The notes under the pieces are model-generated. The model was given only the letters and a program-made list of their open reading frames with translations, had not been told where the DNA came from and did not search any database. Position numbers and translations under genes: made by a program. A DNA stretch of 64,000 nucleotides from Caprella mutica (Eukaryota > Arthropoda > Malacostraca > Amphipoda > Caprellidae), in contig CANNZV010001627.1 in the NCBI GenBank assembly GCA_947561585.1, forward strand, positions 1-64,000, written 5' to 3'. Shown here one piece after another: positions 34,301-45,440 of this stretch (position 1 is its first letter; every line of letters begins with the position of its first letter).

Positions 34301-37257
34301 CAGTTAAGTATGCATTTTGTCACTATCGAAGTCACCAGAAAAGAGGTGGAGGGGAAGGAAGATAACCACATCTCACAATGCGGTAATACACATAATTTGA
34401 TTTTAAATACATACAGATTGATTTCAAATATACTGACGTATACTTTATATCCCGTCTATTTTACTGTTTTCACAAGTATATATTCATTATTTCGCGAAGC
34501 CTTCGCATTACTAACCTTTAGTTTCTTCATCGTTGACGTTGATATAATGTTTCAAAGATTTCAAGCACGTATTCCAGTCTTCGTCAGATATTTTAGTTCT
34601 AGTTTTATTAGGAAATATGTTAGAAAAAGTCCAAGACATGACACGCTGTGATTCTACCTGAAATATAAAGAAAATCAGAGATGTACGTTGTACATGGACA
34701 AGGGTACTAATCATTTCTATCAATTTGAGACGATCATGCACTGAGAAAAATAAACAACTCTAACTGCAATGCACCCAGGTGTTTCAAGTTCACCCTATGG
34801 CTTAGTCTCCAAAGCGAGACACATTAGTGCATCAAACTATAGTTTAGATGCACTTAGACTTGGAAGTGCATCAGTTCGATGTACTTTCAAGCTCTCGAAA
34901 CACCTAAGTGCATCAAAAAAATAGTTTGATGCATAGTACTTAAGTGTCTCGCTTAATGTGGAGCAAGACTTACAGAATGCATCTTTGGAATAAGTTTTTC
35001 TAGAATGGGAACCATTCCAATTCCGAGAACTGTATCTCTGTGATCAGCTGAGTCTCCTACGATGTTTCCTAGAAAAAAATTAATTTGTTTGATATATATC
35101 GTTTGTTTAAAAGGAACTATGATTTCAAACTGAATATATCAATTTATTTTCTTATGAACTGTGAAATAAATAGTATAGTTTCACAATGGTGTTTTGTTTT
35201 ACCGTTAAATACACTTATTTTCTTTGATCAAATATCGATCGTTCAGAAAATCCATTAAATACATGTCAGCAAATGTATCTTTGTATATCAGTTTATATGT
35301 ATAAAATATATATACTTAGCTATTTGAATTGGTGAGTGTTATTCTCAATTATTACTAAGAAAGAGGCTCTTAGACTCTACTTGTAGTGATACTTACTAGG
35401 AGAGCATTATTGGGTTATGCTCTTCAATTTCAAGGTTTTAAGGTTGGCTCACAAATTTCATCCACTATCACCTCTTAATTACAGTAACAGGTACTCGTGT
35501 ACTTTTCAGTAAATTAGTAGAAAGGTGATTGTATTCTTGTAGAAGCTTCCTGCATCTTTCAGCTGATAATATACTGGTTCGGTTGTTGTTGACTTTGTTC
35601 ATGGAGCCATTTCATTTCTTACTGACCATTTGAGGTCCCTTTTATTTATTTTTGTGATGTCGTCAGAAATATGGCCCTTAAATATTAGACTTCCAAACTC
35701 CCTAATTAATTATATAACAGCTAAATTTTCAACTTTACTTACCTATGCACCAAACAGCTTGCTCTAAAACTTTAACATTGGTTGAAGTAGTGAGAAGCCT
35801 TTTAATTTGTTGGAGACCACCTGCATCTGAAATTTAATAGATTATTTCACACTGATATTTGCCTTTGAAAACAATGTATATCTGTACATTCCTAATATAT
35901 AATTTACTATATTTATGTCGTAACTACTTAATTCTATGTAGATAAGTTGTTAGATTAATTTCTCACCAAATATAGCGTCAATATCCTCAGAAGGTCCAGC
36001 TGAAATGTTCGTCAGTGCCCGCAAAGCTTCCACTTGAAGAGCAGAACTAAATATAGTAAAATCAGAATGAGATATAATTAGTAAAGCTCCAGTCTAGTTC
36101 ATCTTGGTAAAACGTTATTTTGATAATGATTCTTATCGACTGACTTGTGGTCTTTCTCCAGCATAGACACCAGTAAATGTACTACTCCACCTTCTATGTG
36201 CCTTTCTGCATTATACCAATAATGATTATATTTTCTTAATCCTATCGCTCCCTTTAATTGATCCGATTCATTGGAGCTTTTCAAGTTCCGAATGTTTTCT
36301 TCAAAGATTTGGTCTTCATCCTTGAAAATAAAATAAAGATATTTTGATTGTTACATATATTTATATTGGAAAGTCTTAATGTTAGTATTCTCTAAAACAT
36401 AATTCAACTGTTTTCTTTCTGACTCTTTGGCTTCAGGTTCATTTTCTTTTGAAGTTTCTTGTGGATTCTGTTCACATGCAGATTAGAAATCAATAGCGGA
36501 AAAATAATTTGATACATTATCATAAATTTAGTAAATGACATAACTAGGTTAACCTTTAACTCCTTGTTGTTCTTGGTGTTCTTTCCTTTCAGAAGAGGAT
36601 CGTCTTTTATCAGCTTATCCAACTCGTTTCCTTCTCCATTTCCTTTACTGGTGAATTATTTGTACAGGATATTTAGTATATTTCACTTAGTAAAATTTTT
36701 AACTTATTATATTGTATACTTTTAATATCACACATTCTCCACCTGATCGGTTTTAGGATAATGTTTCTCAATGAAATATTTGAACTATAGATTCGGCTTG
36801 TTTTCTTCTTCCCAAATTTCTCGGTTCTGCTATAATTCGTCAACTGAAATTAAATAATGATGTAAGGAATGAAATATAAAACGGCAACCCTGTAATTTTA
36901 TTTCTAATGAACATTGAAAAACACCATTTAGTCGCCAGGGGTCGAACTCGGTTCGCCTGAAACTGAATACAGTTGTCTGAAGTTCTTATGATTATTAACG
37001 GACAATGCTAGGATTTTTTTTTCGACGTTAAATTACTTTGTTTTCTATCCTATAGGCCAGATTTGCGTATACAAAATTAAAAGGAACTTCAATAAGATTA
37101 GTTTGTTTTAATTAAAATATTTGCTTGATAATTCTTTTGACATGAATCCTCCATAAAATTGTAATCTGCATATTTCCCATAAAATTACCTGTGTTGCCGA
37201 GTTAAGGTTGGACCCCTCCATCACTCTTCTCCTTCCAAGGAAATCTAGTTGAGACAT
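25333..37257 (-). CDS. Importin subunit alpha-like, copy B (donor of intron 4 lost)
   Basis: Exons (minus): 37257-37189, 36843-36743, 36647-36554, 36467-36408, 36320-36145, 36046-35967, 35826-35743, 35068-34974, 34657-34516, 34226-34051, 32317-32138, 31938-31732, 25506-25333. All except exon 4 have good GT-AG borders and matching phases. After exon 4 the sequence is CAG then TTGAAT, where copy C has CAG then GTGAAT, so the donor G is lost. Using the GT one base upstream would shift the frame, and intron retention meets a TAA. Exon 4 is 60 nt with phase 0 at both sides, so skipping it gives a 525-residue protein (545 with it). The ARM2 Trp is Arg (ALRALTN). The IBB exon is 33 nt shorter than in A. 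It may be a working 12-exon gene or an early pseudogene. Confidence 0.75.
26040..26236 (+). pseudogene. Tc1-like transposase C-terminal fragment
   Basis: Translates to a stretch like NIESLDCPTQLPNLNQIDNK, matching the Tc1 pattern LDWPAQSPDLNPIEN around the last catalytic Glu, followed by a decayed C-terminus. The frame is interrupted. It lies about 530 bp from exon 13 of copy B, inside intron 12. A matching fragment sits in the same position in copy E at 63600. The LINE at 26234 begins right at its end. Confidence 0.7.
26234..27170 (+). mobile_element. 5'-truncated LINE (Jockey/CR1-like reverse transcriptase end)
   Basis: About 259 codons open to a TAA at 27011. Contains the FLGLKINNDLNFSKHI segment, then SLYYSLFYPYLTYCLLAWGN, LQKRAIRII, NHSYNTRN and FIGPKIWNETP. 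This is the C-terminal order of Jockey/CR1-clade non-LTR reverse transcriptases after the catalytic palm. The upstream RT and endonuclease are absent, as expected for 5' truncation. The tail around 27130-27170 is A/T-rich. It sits in intron 12 of copy B on the opposite strand. The C-terminal frame is intact, suggesting a young insertion. Confidence 0.8.
27691..30428 (-). mobile_element. Full-length hAT transposon with 8-bp target duplication
   Basis: Both ends carry the 18-bp inverted repeat TAGAGACCGGATTTCCAG (27691-27708 and 30411-30428) without mismatch. They are flanked by identical 8-bp duplications GTAATCAT (27683-27690 and 30429-30436). Subterminal AGCAAAATAG-type repeats at the left and CTATTTTGC-type repeats at the right are likely transposase-binding sites. 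The single transposase frame runs on the minus strand. It lies in intron 12 of importin copy B. Confidence 0.95.
28640..30118 (-). pseudogene. hAT transposase, one frame with two TAA stops
   Basis: Starts ATG at 30116-30118 and stays in one frame to a TAA at 28640, 492 residues if the two internal TAA codons (29789-29791 and 29096-29098) were sense. N-terminal BED-type zinc finger: CIAC, then HLKTPKH. The central domain has VSIDESTD (first catalytic Asp), LLVTDTASYMKCAA (second Asp) and CLCHGLHRI (hAT C-x-x-H). The C-terminal dimerisation region has SVEVERSFSKLKNVLSDKRL with the last acidic residue. There are no frameshifts, only the two nonsense changes. It cannot make full-length enzyme unless stops are read through, but it was recently active. 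Confidence 0.92.
30455..30530 (+). repeat. Possible tRNA-derived SINE fragment
   Basis: GAGGTTCAAAACCTT matches a pol III box B, and TTTCAGCGATTGCAGGACG upstream could be a weak box A. No tail or duplication was seen. It starts about 20 bp after the hAT target duplication. Confidence 0.3.
30924..31120. mobile_element. Short palindromic MITE, about 196 bp (intron 12 of B)
   Basis: Arms of about 70 bp starting GGGGAAAATTACGAATTATC on the left, whose complement on the right starts GGGTAAATTACGAATTATCG. They share ATCGGTCAGTTTCATAT and TCGGTCATATAAGA. The centre is about 40 bp. No coding. Confidence 0.75.
32801..33811 (-). mobile_element. Mariner/Tc1-type element, deletion derivative with 280-bp inverted repeats (intron 10 of B)
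   Basis: Begins CAGGGTGATTTAAAAAAAGG and ends with the complementary sequence. A TA dinucleotide flanks each side (32799-32800, 33812-33813). The arms are about 280 bp and highly similar, with few substitutions. Between them the minus strand (33549-33208) encodes a piece resembling the Tc1/mariner catalytic core (SSVWVALCGNGVMIGHTLW, then NGEKYLDMLNGLIVPHL), cut short. The arms are much longer than in classical mariners. The homologous intron of copy A lacks it. Confidence 0.8.
33208..33549 (-). pseudogene. Transposase core fragment within the mariner-like element
   Basis: 113 codons, the first part running through the inverted repeat. The recognisable segment is VWVALCGNGVMIG then LNGEKYLDMLNGLIVPHLRG, which matches the strand following the first catalytic Asp in Tc1/mariner transposases. 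The rest of the catalytic domain is deleted, and the C-terminus is the other arm region. Not functional. Confidence 0.55.
34795..34975. mobile_element. Foldback MITE, about 180 bp (intron 8 of B)
   Basis: AGCGAGACACATTAGTGCAT near 34817 pairs with the complement of TACTTAAGTGTCTCGCTTAA near 34937-34956. GCATCAAACTATAGTTTAGA pairs with AAATAGTTTGATGCA. AAGTGCATC recurs in the centre. The right arm reaches the exon 8 donor of copy B. Confidence 0.65.
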
Positions 37258-37599
37258 TTTCTTCCCGATTTTCAGTTGTTAGAAGTTAATTAATTAAAAT
37301 TAAAATTCTCATACAACAAACAACTGAAACAAAATCTGATTACTGAATCTTTTTTTAAACGATATAAAAATTATACTGACAAACGAAATTACAAGGGATG
37401 GGCGTCAGCACGGCCCCGATACATCTAAAATTTCTAACTGATAAGTTCTTTATACCTCAGACGGAAAGTTCCGGAGCCAAATTTCTTAATTAACCCCAAT
37501 TTGTATTTAATTCAAAACAGTTTGGTTTCTAACCATTTATGACTATTACAAATGGCATTTTGAATTTTATTGAGAGGATTTATCTAGCCCTGGGTAGGA

Positions 37600-38700
37600 A
37601 TACACAATTGGAATAGCCATAGACTTTATAAAGGGCTTTTGACAGAGTAAGCCATGAAATCTTATTTCGTAAACTTTCAAGTATGGTACTCGTGGTGTGT
37701 GTGGCTCGGTAGCTACCTTAATGTACGTACTCGGTGCGTAAACATTAGTGATGTAGAGTCTGGTGACTGTCGCGTGCCCCAGGGAAGTGTTCTAGGGTTT
37801 GTTTTATTTCTCCTGTATATTAATGATATTATTCACCGATAATACCGCTAGCTATTACCCTCAGTGATGTGAATCTTGATCCTTTATAACCTAATACCAA
37901 GGAAAATTTATGTAAATTATTTGACTGGACTATTACCAATAGGCACTCACTATAAATACTAATAAACCAATATTTTGATGATCCTCCTTTGTGTTTAAAT
38001 ATTAATAATTAAACAATTACTATTGAAAATTCTATTGACTTTTTAGAGGTAGAATTAAGTCGACTGCAACTTGAAATTTTCCAATCATAATCAATTCGTT
38101 GTAGCATAATTTCCAAAACCTTCGGTATGTTTCATAGAACTAATAATAATGGTACTTCATTGACCATATTTTACTCACTTGTGTATCCTTATACCTTTAC
38201 TATGGAATTATGGCAAGAGGTGGTGCCTCTGATTTACATTTAAACCATCTAATCGTTATCAATAAACTAATTACAAAAACTATTACTTCATCTTTTTAGA
38301 CCTCATGCAACACCACTTTTCATTAAATGTAAATTACAAAGAGTTAATGATATATATAAGTTTATAATTGGAGTTTATATGTTCAGATATCGTATTTCCG
38401 GTACGATACACCATCTTGACCACAGTTATTGCACTAGATCACGTTATAACGCCTTGTTTCGTATCAGTGGCTCACCTAGGGCCAGAAGTCACTTTCTTAC
38501 ATTGGACCAATACTATGGAATACTCTCCCTTCAACTTCAAACTTATTCAAAAAATAGTACGAGTTTTACTCTTTATATTATTATTAAAATATTATTTCCT
38601 TTTATATTATTAACTTACTCCAGGAAATCAGCAACATGCAGATTTTGTTTAACTTTAATTAATATTAAACATTTTTTCTGAAATTGAAAACTGATTATAT
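37600..38700 (+). pseudogene. Decayed LINE reverse transcriptase (Jockey/CR1-like)
   Basis: Pieces of one non-LTR RT in shifting frames: VPQGSVLGFVLFLLYINDI (RT motif after the catalytic box) around 37770-37840, SLVYPYLYYGIMARGGASDL around 38170-38240, and a YCTRSRYN-type C-terminal motif around 38425. Many stops and frameshifts. The same domain order as the younger LINE at 26234, but much older. It lies upstream of importin copy B. Confidence 0.75.
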
Positions 38701-38792
38701 GAAGAAATTCGCTCAAACCTGAATTTAATAATTTTTTTCAAAAATTCTCAGATATTTTAATAGAAAGGTTCTGTCTTTTCCAGAACGGTAGT

Positions 38793-38894
38793 GTTCCGCA
38801 GCAACATCAACACACAACCTACGTACACCAGAGTACTTGATAAACTGAGAAAAATACTCTATTTGACCTCAAAGGTCAGTCAAATCTGACCATC
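38793..38894. promoter_or_regulatory. Conserved spacer block, copy 2
   Basis: Near-identical to the block at 23423 and lacking one base in the AAAAAGTACTC segment. It keeps TGACCTCAAAGGTCA. Lies 1.5 kb upstream of the copy B start. The single-base loss would break any reading frame through it. Confidence 0.5.
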
Positions 38895-39702
38895 ATAGAA
38901 ATTAAGTCATCACCATTGCTGTTAAACTGTATAATTTATTTATTTAATATGTGTAAGGAGGACATAGGTATGTGGTTTCATACCTAATTATTATTTATAT
39001 GAAAATTCTATATCCCTTATGATAATTTTTATTTTTAGTATTTTTAATGCAGAATTATTAATATTCTTATAGAAAATTATTAATTATGTTTCTTGGCATA
39101 TATTAATTTTATTTCAATAGAAAATTACCAAGGGCATTCACTTCTCACTTTTTTATATTTAACGTAGAGAACGTATTTTGGTTTGTTTTGCTACTGTCGT
39201 TATAACAACGGAGCATTTGGTATCGCTTATAGTATTTCAATAACATTTGATCTAAATAGTAACGGATTTTTTTAAAAACAAAACGGCGTTAGATTCCTAT
39301 ATACCGCATTTTGTTCTTATGCATATCTGATACAAGAGTCAGAATAAGGAATAAACGGTAGAGTAAAAAGGGGCCTTCTTTGAATCTGCCGCGAAAATGA
39401 CGAACTTGACAGTGGAAAAAGTAGCTTTTATATACTACATAGAATATTTCTCTGGTCGAAGGAGAATATGACAAGTGTAACGAATTTTCAAGAAAGAGTT
39501 TAGTTTTCGAAATATTTTCTTTACATTCTTGATTTAATTTGGAGAAGTAGCTGGTCCTCATCTTTGGGATCACCATCGTTATTTAGTTTAAAACCTCAGA
39601 TCGATCTTGGTAGATAAAGAGTGCCACACTCTTGTATGACTGCGGTCTCACTATGTAGATACAGAATGTCTTCATCGTTCAATACTGATTTTCAGTATAA
39701 AA
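38895..39702. other. Spacer upstream of copy B, no gene seen
   Basis: Carries the second conserved motif GTCGTTATAACAACG at 39196-39210 and the GATACAAGAGTCAGAATAAG segment shared with the copy C and D spacers. A 95-codon minus-strand frame at 39289-39576 has no recognisable domain and its relatives in other spacers are not open, so I do not call it. Confidence 0.5.
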
Positions 39703-39892
39703 TCTCCTTTGAGACTTGAAGAAAAATTAAAAAACATACTACATCTACCAAAGTCTCAAAGGATTTATATAATTTATATTAATAGTGAAATATATGGGTG
39801 ACAGACTGACAGTGAAGAAAATTAAAAAAAAACATGCTACGTCTATACCATTGTCAGTCTGTCACCCATTTATTTCACTGTTAATATAAATT
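39703..39892. repeat. Twin hairpins with homologous loops
   Basis: Hairpin 1: TCCTTTGAGACTT (39705-39717) pairs perfectly with 39751-39763. Hairpin 2: 39771-39814 pairs with 39849-39892, 41 of 44 positions, around GGGTGACAGACTGACA. The two loops (39718-39750 and 39815-39848) are themselves homologous: both read AAGAAAA(A)TTAAAAAA, then ACAT(A/G)CTAC(A/G)TCTA. Confidence 0.8.
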
Positions 39893-40256
39893 CAGTTCTT
39901 GAAGTTTTCTTAGATGTCGGCTATTCACTGCAGTTCTAATTATTTTGAATATACGTCATTACTTGAAGTTACTAGAAACGAAGTCAAATATCTCGATGAC
40001 TGGAAATCTCCAAGTAGAATCTCCAAAGTTTTGGTTTATTTTAGCAGACGTTTTGATGCTATTTTCAGAGTAGAAAAGGAGTAAAAATTTTAATCTGTAA
40101 ATTCTTTGCAGCGATGCTATTTTTGTGACTGGGCTCACATCTTTAAAATCTTAAAATGGCTGGCATCTTCTCCTTATTTGAATTTTTCATTTTTTCTTTT
40201 TATTTGATAGTTCAGTGCTCTTCTTTACCTGGTTTTAAACCGGGGCCAGATCCACG

Positions 40257-40318
40257 ATAAATAGAGAAAATATACTCTATGTCTATTTGACCTCAAAGGT
40301 CAGTCAAATCTGACAATC
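40257..40318. repeat. Partial fifth copy of the conserved spacer block
   Basis: The left part is diverged. The right part, TATTTGACCTCAAAGGTCAG followed by TCAAATCTGAC, is identical to the other blocks. Suggests the palindromic core is the most constrained part or that this is a later partial duplication. Confidence 0.6.
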
Positions 40319-40654
40319 ATTAAAGTTTAACTATATAATTTGTCATTTATTATGTAAATTGAATTTATATATGTGGTCTCAGATCTAGTAAATATTTATA
40401 CCAAATTTACACTATTGTAATGATTCCTATTATTTTCTATTTTCTTTAACAACAAAAATTATTATTAAAAATAATAATAATAAAAAAATGTATCGAACTG
40501 TCTATTTTTTTTTTTTTTCATTGCAGAACTACCAATAGTTTATCATTAGAAAATGAAACATATTATTTGAAAACATAGTATCATACAGATCTGAGTAACA
40601 TTATTATATAACAAGTCGATATTTAAATCTCGCACATTGATGAATAATTACTGA

Positions 40655-40943
40655 CAGTCCTCACGCTGAAAACAACTTCGACGCACGACACTTCGCCGAA
40701 AATAAAAAAAACCACTACACGTTATAAATATAAAGAGATATAGTCCACATAAGGGTAGGTTAGCGGTCTGGTTGGGAAAGTTTGGGAGGGACTTGGGGAG
40801 GGCTGATAGTGACAAATGTATAGTTTACTGTTTTTACTGTAAAATAAGTATTAAGTATGCCTTGTTTAGGTAAATAATTGTCATTTTTTCAGCAAAACCT
40901 TCTTGCAGCTAAAGTGTTTTCGGTGAAAGGACGTCCTAGAACC
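40655..40943. mobile_element. Minisatellite-ended foldback element 5 (short)
   Basis: The right end, read inverted, is GGTTCTAGGACGTCCTTTCA followed by CCGAAAACACTTTAGC. The left end has CTCACGCTGAAAACAACTTC, GACGCACGACACTTCGCC and GAAAATAA. Both ends use a CTTTCACCGAAAA-like word, as at 24875. Only two or three units per end. Interior AT-rich, 250 bp. Confidence 0.6.
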
Positions 40944-43794
40944 AATCTAAGAATATTAACACGGACAATCTAGGAGGCCTGTAAGTATTTTTAAAATATG
41001 GTCAACAAATGACCAATACTATCGACAGTTAAAGGACAATTAACCAAAGATCACAGTATTCAGTTATATTCGAGTTTTTCGTTTCATCTACTGGTTCTAA
41101 ATGTGTGATATCCAAAATATCCTTTAATATCAGATATCATCCCGAAAACCAGGTTTAGCTGAAAACTATACCATCAACGGTGACTTTTAAATGGTCAAAA
41201 AATGTAGAGAAATTTTCGTAATTATGATTATGTAATCAGATATTCTGATGCAAGATTATAGAAGAATGTTCTCCCTACATATCGGTACCATCTCTTCGGC
41301 TTCATGGTATTTACCCCTCTATTAGCGTTAAATCTTATGTCTTATTTGGATCATTCATTATGACTAAATTTACCATTCATGGTATGATCCACTATTTTTA
41401 TTTATGAAAGACTGTCTTCTCCATCCCCTGAAGCTGATTTTTTTATTAATTATATCATCAATTTTTTCCATGAGGCACTGAGCGTCGGGTATATCTTCGT
41501 CCACAAGATGTTGCACAATACTCTCAATGTTCTCATCATCTTCTAGGATCTTGTCTTCTAGCAGTGTTTTCTGAAAGTTTTTGAACAGGGAAAGACGCTC
41601 AATCAATTGCTATTATGTAATATTAATTCTGTGCCTAAGTTTAAGTTTATGAAAAAATTGGCATGGCAGAGTTTTTTTTAGCGCTATTATTTGTACTCGA
41701 ATGAATTCTAATTTTGAGTTTTTAATCACTTCCTCAGATACATTCTTCGATTTAAAGACTCCAAAAATACTCTTTTATTTTTTCTTTGGTTCACCTCTAT
41801 TAATTTAATACATCCTTCTACCGCTGCCTTCACTGTGTCTCTTGGCTTGGTATTGTCGTAAGCTCTCAAGTAACAGATCAGGGCAGACTGTAAAAGTCTG
41901 CAGACTGTAAAAGAATATAGATAAACTCTATACTGTTTCATTTTTTACCTAATATAAGTTTCACTCTAAGTTGTTTTCCTTGTAAATTTATTAAGTTTCA
42001 TCTATTCAGTAACTGATTCGCTAAATTTTCTTCAATATCGACTATTTCCTCCAATGAAAAATATTCTTAATTATATCATTTTAGAATTTTTGATTATTAC
42101 CGTTAACTTCTCTATGATGACTGGAAAAGCTTTACTATCAATAACTTGTTGAATGTGGTCCTCAGAGCCCGATAAAATGTTTGAGAGTAACCAGAGTGTT
42201 TCCTTGATCGTGGTCAGATTTGAAGTGGACAAAAGCTTAACTATCTTCGGGATGAAGTTTGCCTGGACCACCGCATCAGTCTTGGAGTGAGAAAATATAA
42301 GTTTATTCATCATTGATTAGAAAATAAAAACACGATCCATAATCATCAATCTTTTAAAGCAAAATAATCAATGATAACAGTTTATAAACGATAAATTGGC
42401 GGCATTGAGTCTCAAACTTAAAACATTTAAAAATGAAGGCAATCTGATACGTTTGATATTGTAGTTGCTAATGCTTTCCCATATCTAGCAGACTCAAGAT
42501 GAATTTTAGTGAGCTAAAGGGACAAGATACCAGAGGACACATAAAAGTTGCAACTCTGTTCTAAAGAAAGTTTGCACTGTCTTTGACCCACATTTGCTGG
42601 TGCAGAGTCCTGAATGAATATCACTTTATTGGGATATAGATCTTATTTATGCATGGTATTATGTATAGAACTTCTTTCAAATTCTTTAGATACTTTTCGG
42701 GGATGATTTTGAGGCCCGCTTCAATTAAATTTCCAGGTATAATTTTGTCATCGCATAAACTGTTCTAGTATAAACCACCTCGGAACCTTGGTTCTTACAT
42801 TTTTGGTTAATTTAAATAGGTTAATAACCGTGCTTAAGAATTCTCGTTTGAAGATTAAAATTACTGCCAATTTATCGTTGTCGTTTTCTGCATTCATGTC
42901 AACTTTATCTAAAGTCTTAACGAAACTTTAGGCTGTAAAATCACCTGCTCATGGCTACCATACACCAAATTTCCTATAATGCGGAGAGGAGCCTCTATAA
43001 AATTATTATCTTCATCATAATTGTCGAAAATATCCAATAAGATATCAAGAGTTCCTAGATGTCCTTTGAAACCCTCCATCATCTCTTGAAGTAGAATATG
43101 AAATACCCCAACAAGCATCAGCTGAGGATAAAATATAAGTTTATACTTATATTTTATCTTATATACTTATCCACTCTATTATTTCATTACTCTGTTCGTT
43201 ATAACTGAGGTTGCTGGTTATAAAGCTATGAACCATTTAAAATTTGGTTCTATATTTTTGTTTTAATATGCAATTTAAGTTATTCTAAATATACCGTTAT
43301 CTAAAGACCATTAACCTTTAGAAACACAAAAAGTGCACCTAAATAACTAATTACCATTACACTTAGATCTTAGAAATATCGAACAATGAATGTTGTGTGT
43401 GAATATTTCTTTTATAATTACTTACGAAGCGAATTCTTTATCAATTTCTTTCCTGTAAACTGTGATATATTATACACCGTACGAGTTTCTGACGTGAGAG
43501 TAGACAGCAGCTGCCCCACTGTACTCGAATGCCAGTGGCTCTACTCGCCTCGCCCGGTCACACAAGTAAAAAAGCAGGCAGTTACTGAACCTCTTAACTC
43601 TCTTTTTGTTCAAGGGAGGCTTTACGCAAATTTTTTTTCATATAATTAGGATCCAAATAATTCCATAAGGTGGTTTGATCCTTGTACAGTTCGACAAATC
43701 GCAAATATAGTCGGCACACCATCTTACAGTCATTTTTTAACAGACAAATAAACTTTCAAACAATGAAATACAAAATTTATCTAGATAAGTATGC

Positions 43795-43990
43795 GTACGA
43801 GGCTTAGACGTATGAGCTACTGTTATGCTGCAATACCATGCAAGTTTACGTTCGAGTCTCGCAGCCGAGTGGTTTGCTCGCCCATGAGTGGTGAGTAAAA
43901 ACTAAAAATGGTGTAGTTAGTTGGATGCAAGTTGCTAACCTTCTCGCACATAACGGTTCCTCGACCTATTGGGGCACAAAGTGCGAGTAG
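43795..43990 (+). repeat. Probable tRNA-derived SINE (intron 9 of C)
   Basis: GGCTTAGACGTATGAGC could serve as box A and ACGTTCGAGTCTCGC is a good box B, about 45 bp apart. A non-tRNA body follows (GCTCGCCCATGAGTGG and on). No poly-A tail or target duplication identified. Confidence 0.4.
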
Positions 43991-45024
43991 CTGTACTGTG
44001 TAACGAGACCTTTTGTTTAACTAATTTGAATCATTTCTAGGAAAATTAGAGTGGAGGTAGATAAATTAATTTGAGATCTAGTCAGGAATTGTTCTGTATG
44101 AAATAATTATTTATTTCATTATTTCGTACGGCCTTCGCTTTATTCGAATTACAAACCTTTTGTTTCTTCATCGTCGACGTTTATATAATGTTTCAAAGAG
44201 TTCAAACATATATCCCAATCTTCATCGGACATGTTAGTACTAGGTTCATTACGAAACATGTTAGAAAAAGTCCAAGCCATGGCACGTTGTGCTTTTACCT
44301 GAAATATAAAGAATATATACACACGGCTACTTTGAATGTCTATCAATTTGATGTGAATTATGAAGCGATACTTACAGAATCAAGCTTTGGTACAAGTTTT
44401 TCTAGAATAGGAACCATTCCAATTCTGAGAACTGTGTCCCTGTGATCACCTGAGTCTTCTACAATTCTTCCTAGGTAAAATTATTAATTAATATCAATTG
44501 AATCGTTGAAAGTTTATAGTTTGTGTTTCCTTAATATGCTATGAACTATAATAACGTACAGTTGATTCTTTCTTTCAATGGGTCAGAAAGTCAGTCAAAT
44601 GCCATGAAAGCAAATGTATTGTAGTGTATCCTTTAGTATGTATAAGATTAGCTATTTAATTTTATGACTAAATTTAAAATAAGACTAATATCTCTTTTAA
44701 TAGAGAGGTTCTTTGATGTCACTTGAAGTTTCAGAAATTTAGAGGATAGCGCTAGGGTTACGCTTTCCATCTATGAGGTTTTGGATTTTTATGTTGGGTA
44801 GACTAATAAGCTTTTCATTATTTCCTCTTTACAACAGTAACAGGTCCTGGGGTCTTTTTTAGTAAGGTCCATGAATTGATAATGTATTCACGGAATAGCT
44901 GATCTGTATCCTGTAGCTTGTGACCAACAGAGTGTTTGTGAACTTTGTTTGATGAGCCATTTCTTTTCGGACGGATTATTCCAGGTCTTTTCTATTTAAC
45001 TTCTTTTTGACATATTGTCTTTCA

Positions 45025-45100
45025 GGTTCTAGGAAAATTCGGTCGAAGGAAATTCAGGTTTTAGAAAAATTCGGTCTCAGAAAATTCGGGTTCTAGGAAA
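45025..45100. repeat. Fragment of a minisatellite-ended element (6) (intron 7 of C)
   Basis: Begins GGTTCTAGG and has five units of about 16 bp: GGTTCTAGGAAAATTC, GGTCGAAGGAAATTCA, GGTTTTAGAAAAATTC and so on. No inverted partner is visible nearby. Confidence 0.65.
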
Positions 45101-45239
45101 AAAAATATTATATAGATATCTAAAAAATTCAATGTCATATTATAGAGCACCTCTTTGTCTTTCAAACGAGCCCGGACTCGTTTCTCTACAACAAAAACTG
45201 ACAGAGATATAGAACTTCAATCAACCGAAAACGTAAGTT

Positions 45240-45440
45240 TGCCGGTCACTTACACCTGAGATATATCCTCCTCGTACAAAAGTCAGTGCGGAACTGATTT
45301 CTTATTGGAGGCTAGATTGAAGGCTTGGTTTTATTTCTCCCTAATCAACTTCCACAATATGGGGTGTGGAAGAGCGGATGTATTCAAGCCGCGCCTCAAC
45401 CCTCTTCTACTATATATACGCTCTACAGATAAGCTATGTC
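45240..45440. repeat. Dispersed repeat shared with copy D intron 9
   Basis: Resembles 54570-54770: TCGTACAAAAGTCAGTGCGG against TCATACATAAAGTCAATGTG, then TATATACGCTCTACAGATAA against CGCTACAGACAAGCTAT. Class not recognised. A GC-rich body and a TATATA stretch are shared. Confidence 0.5.
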
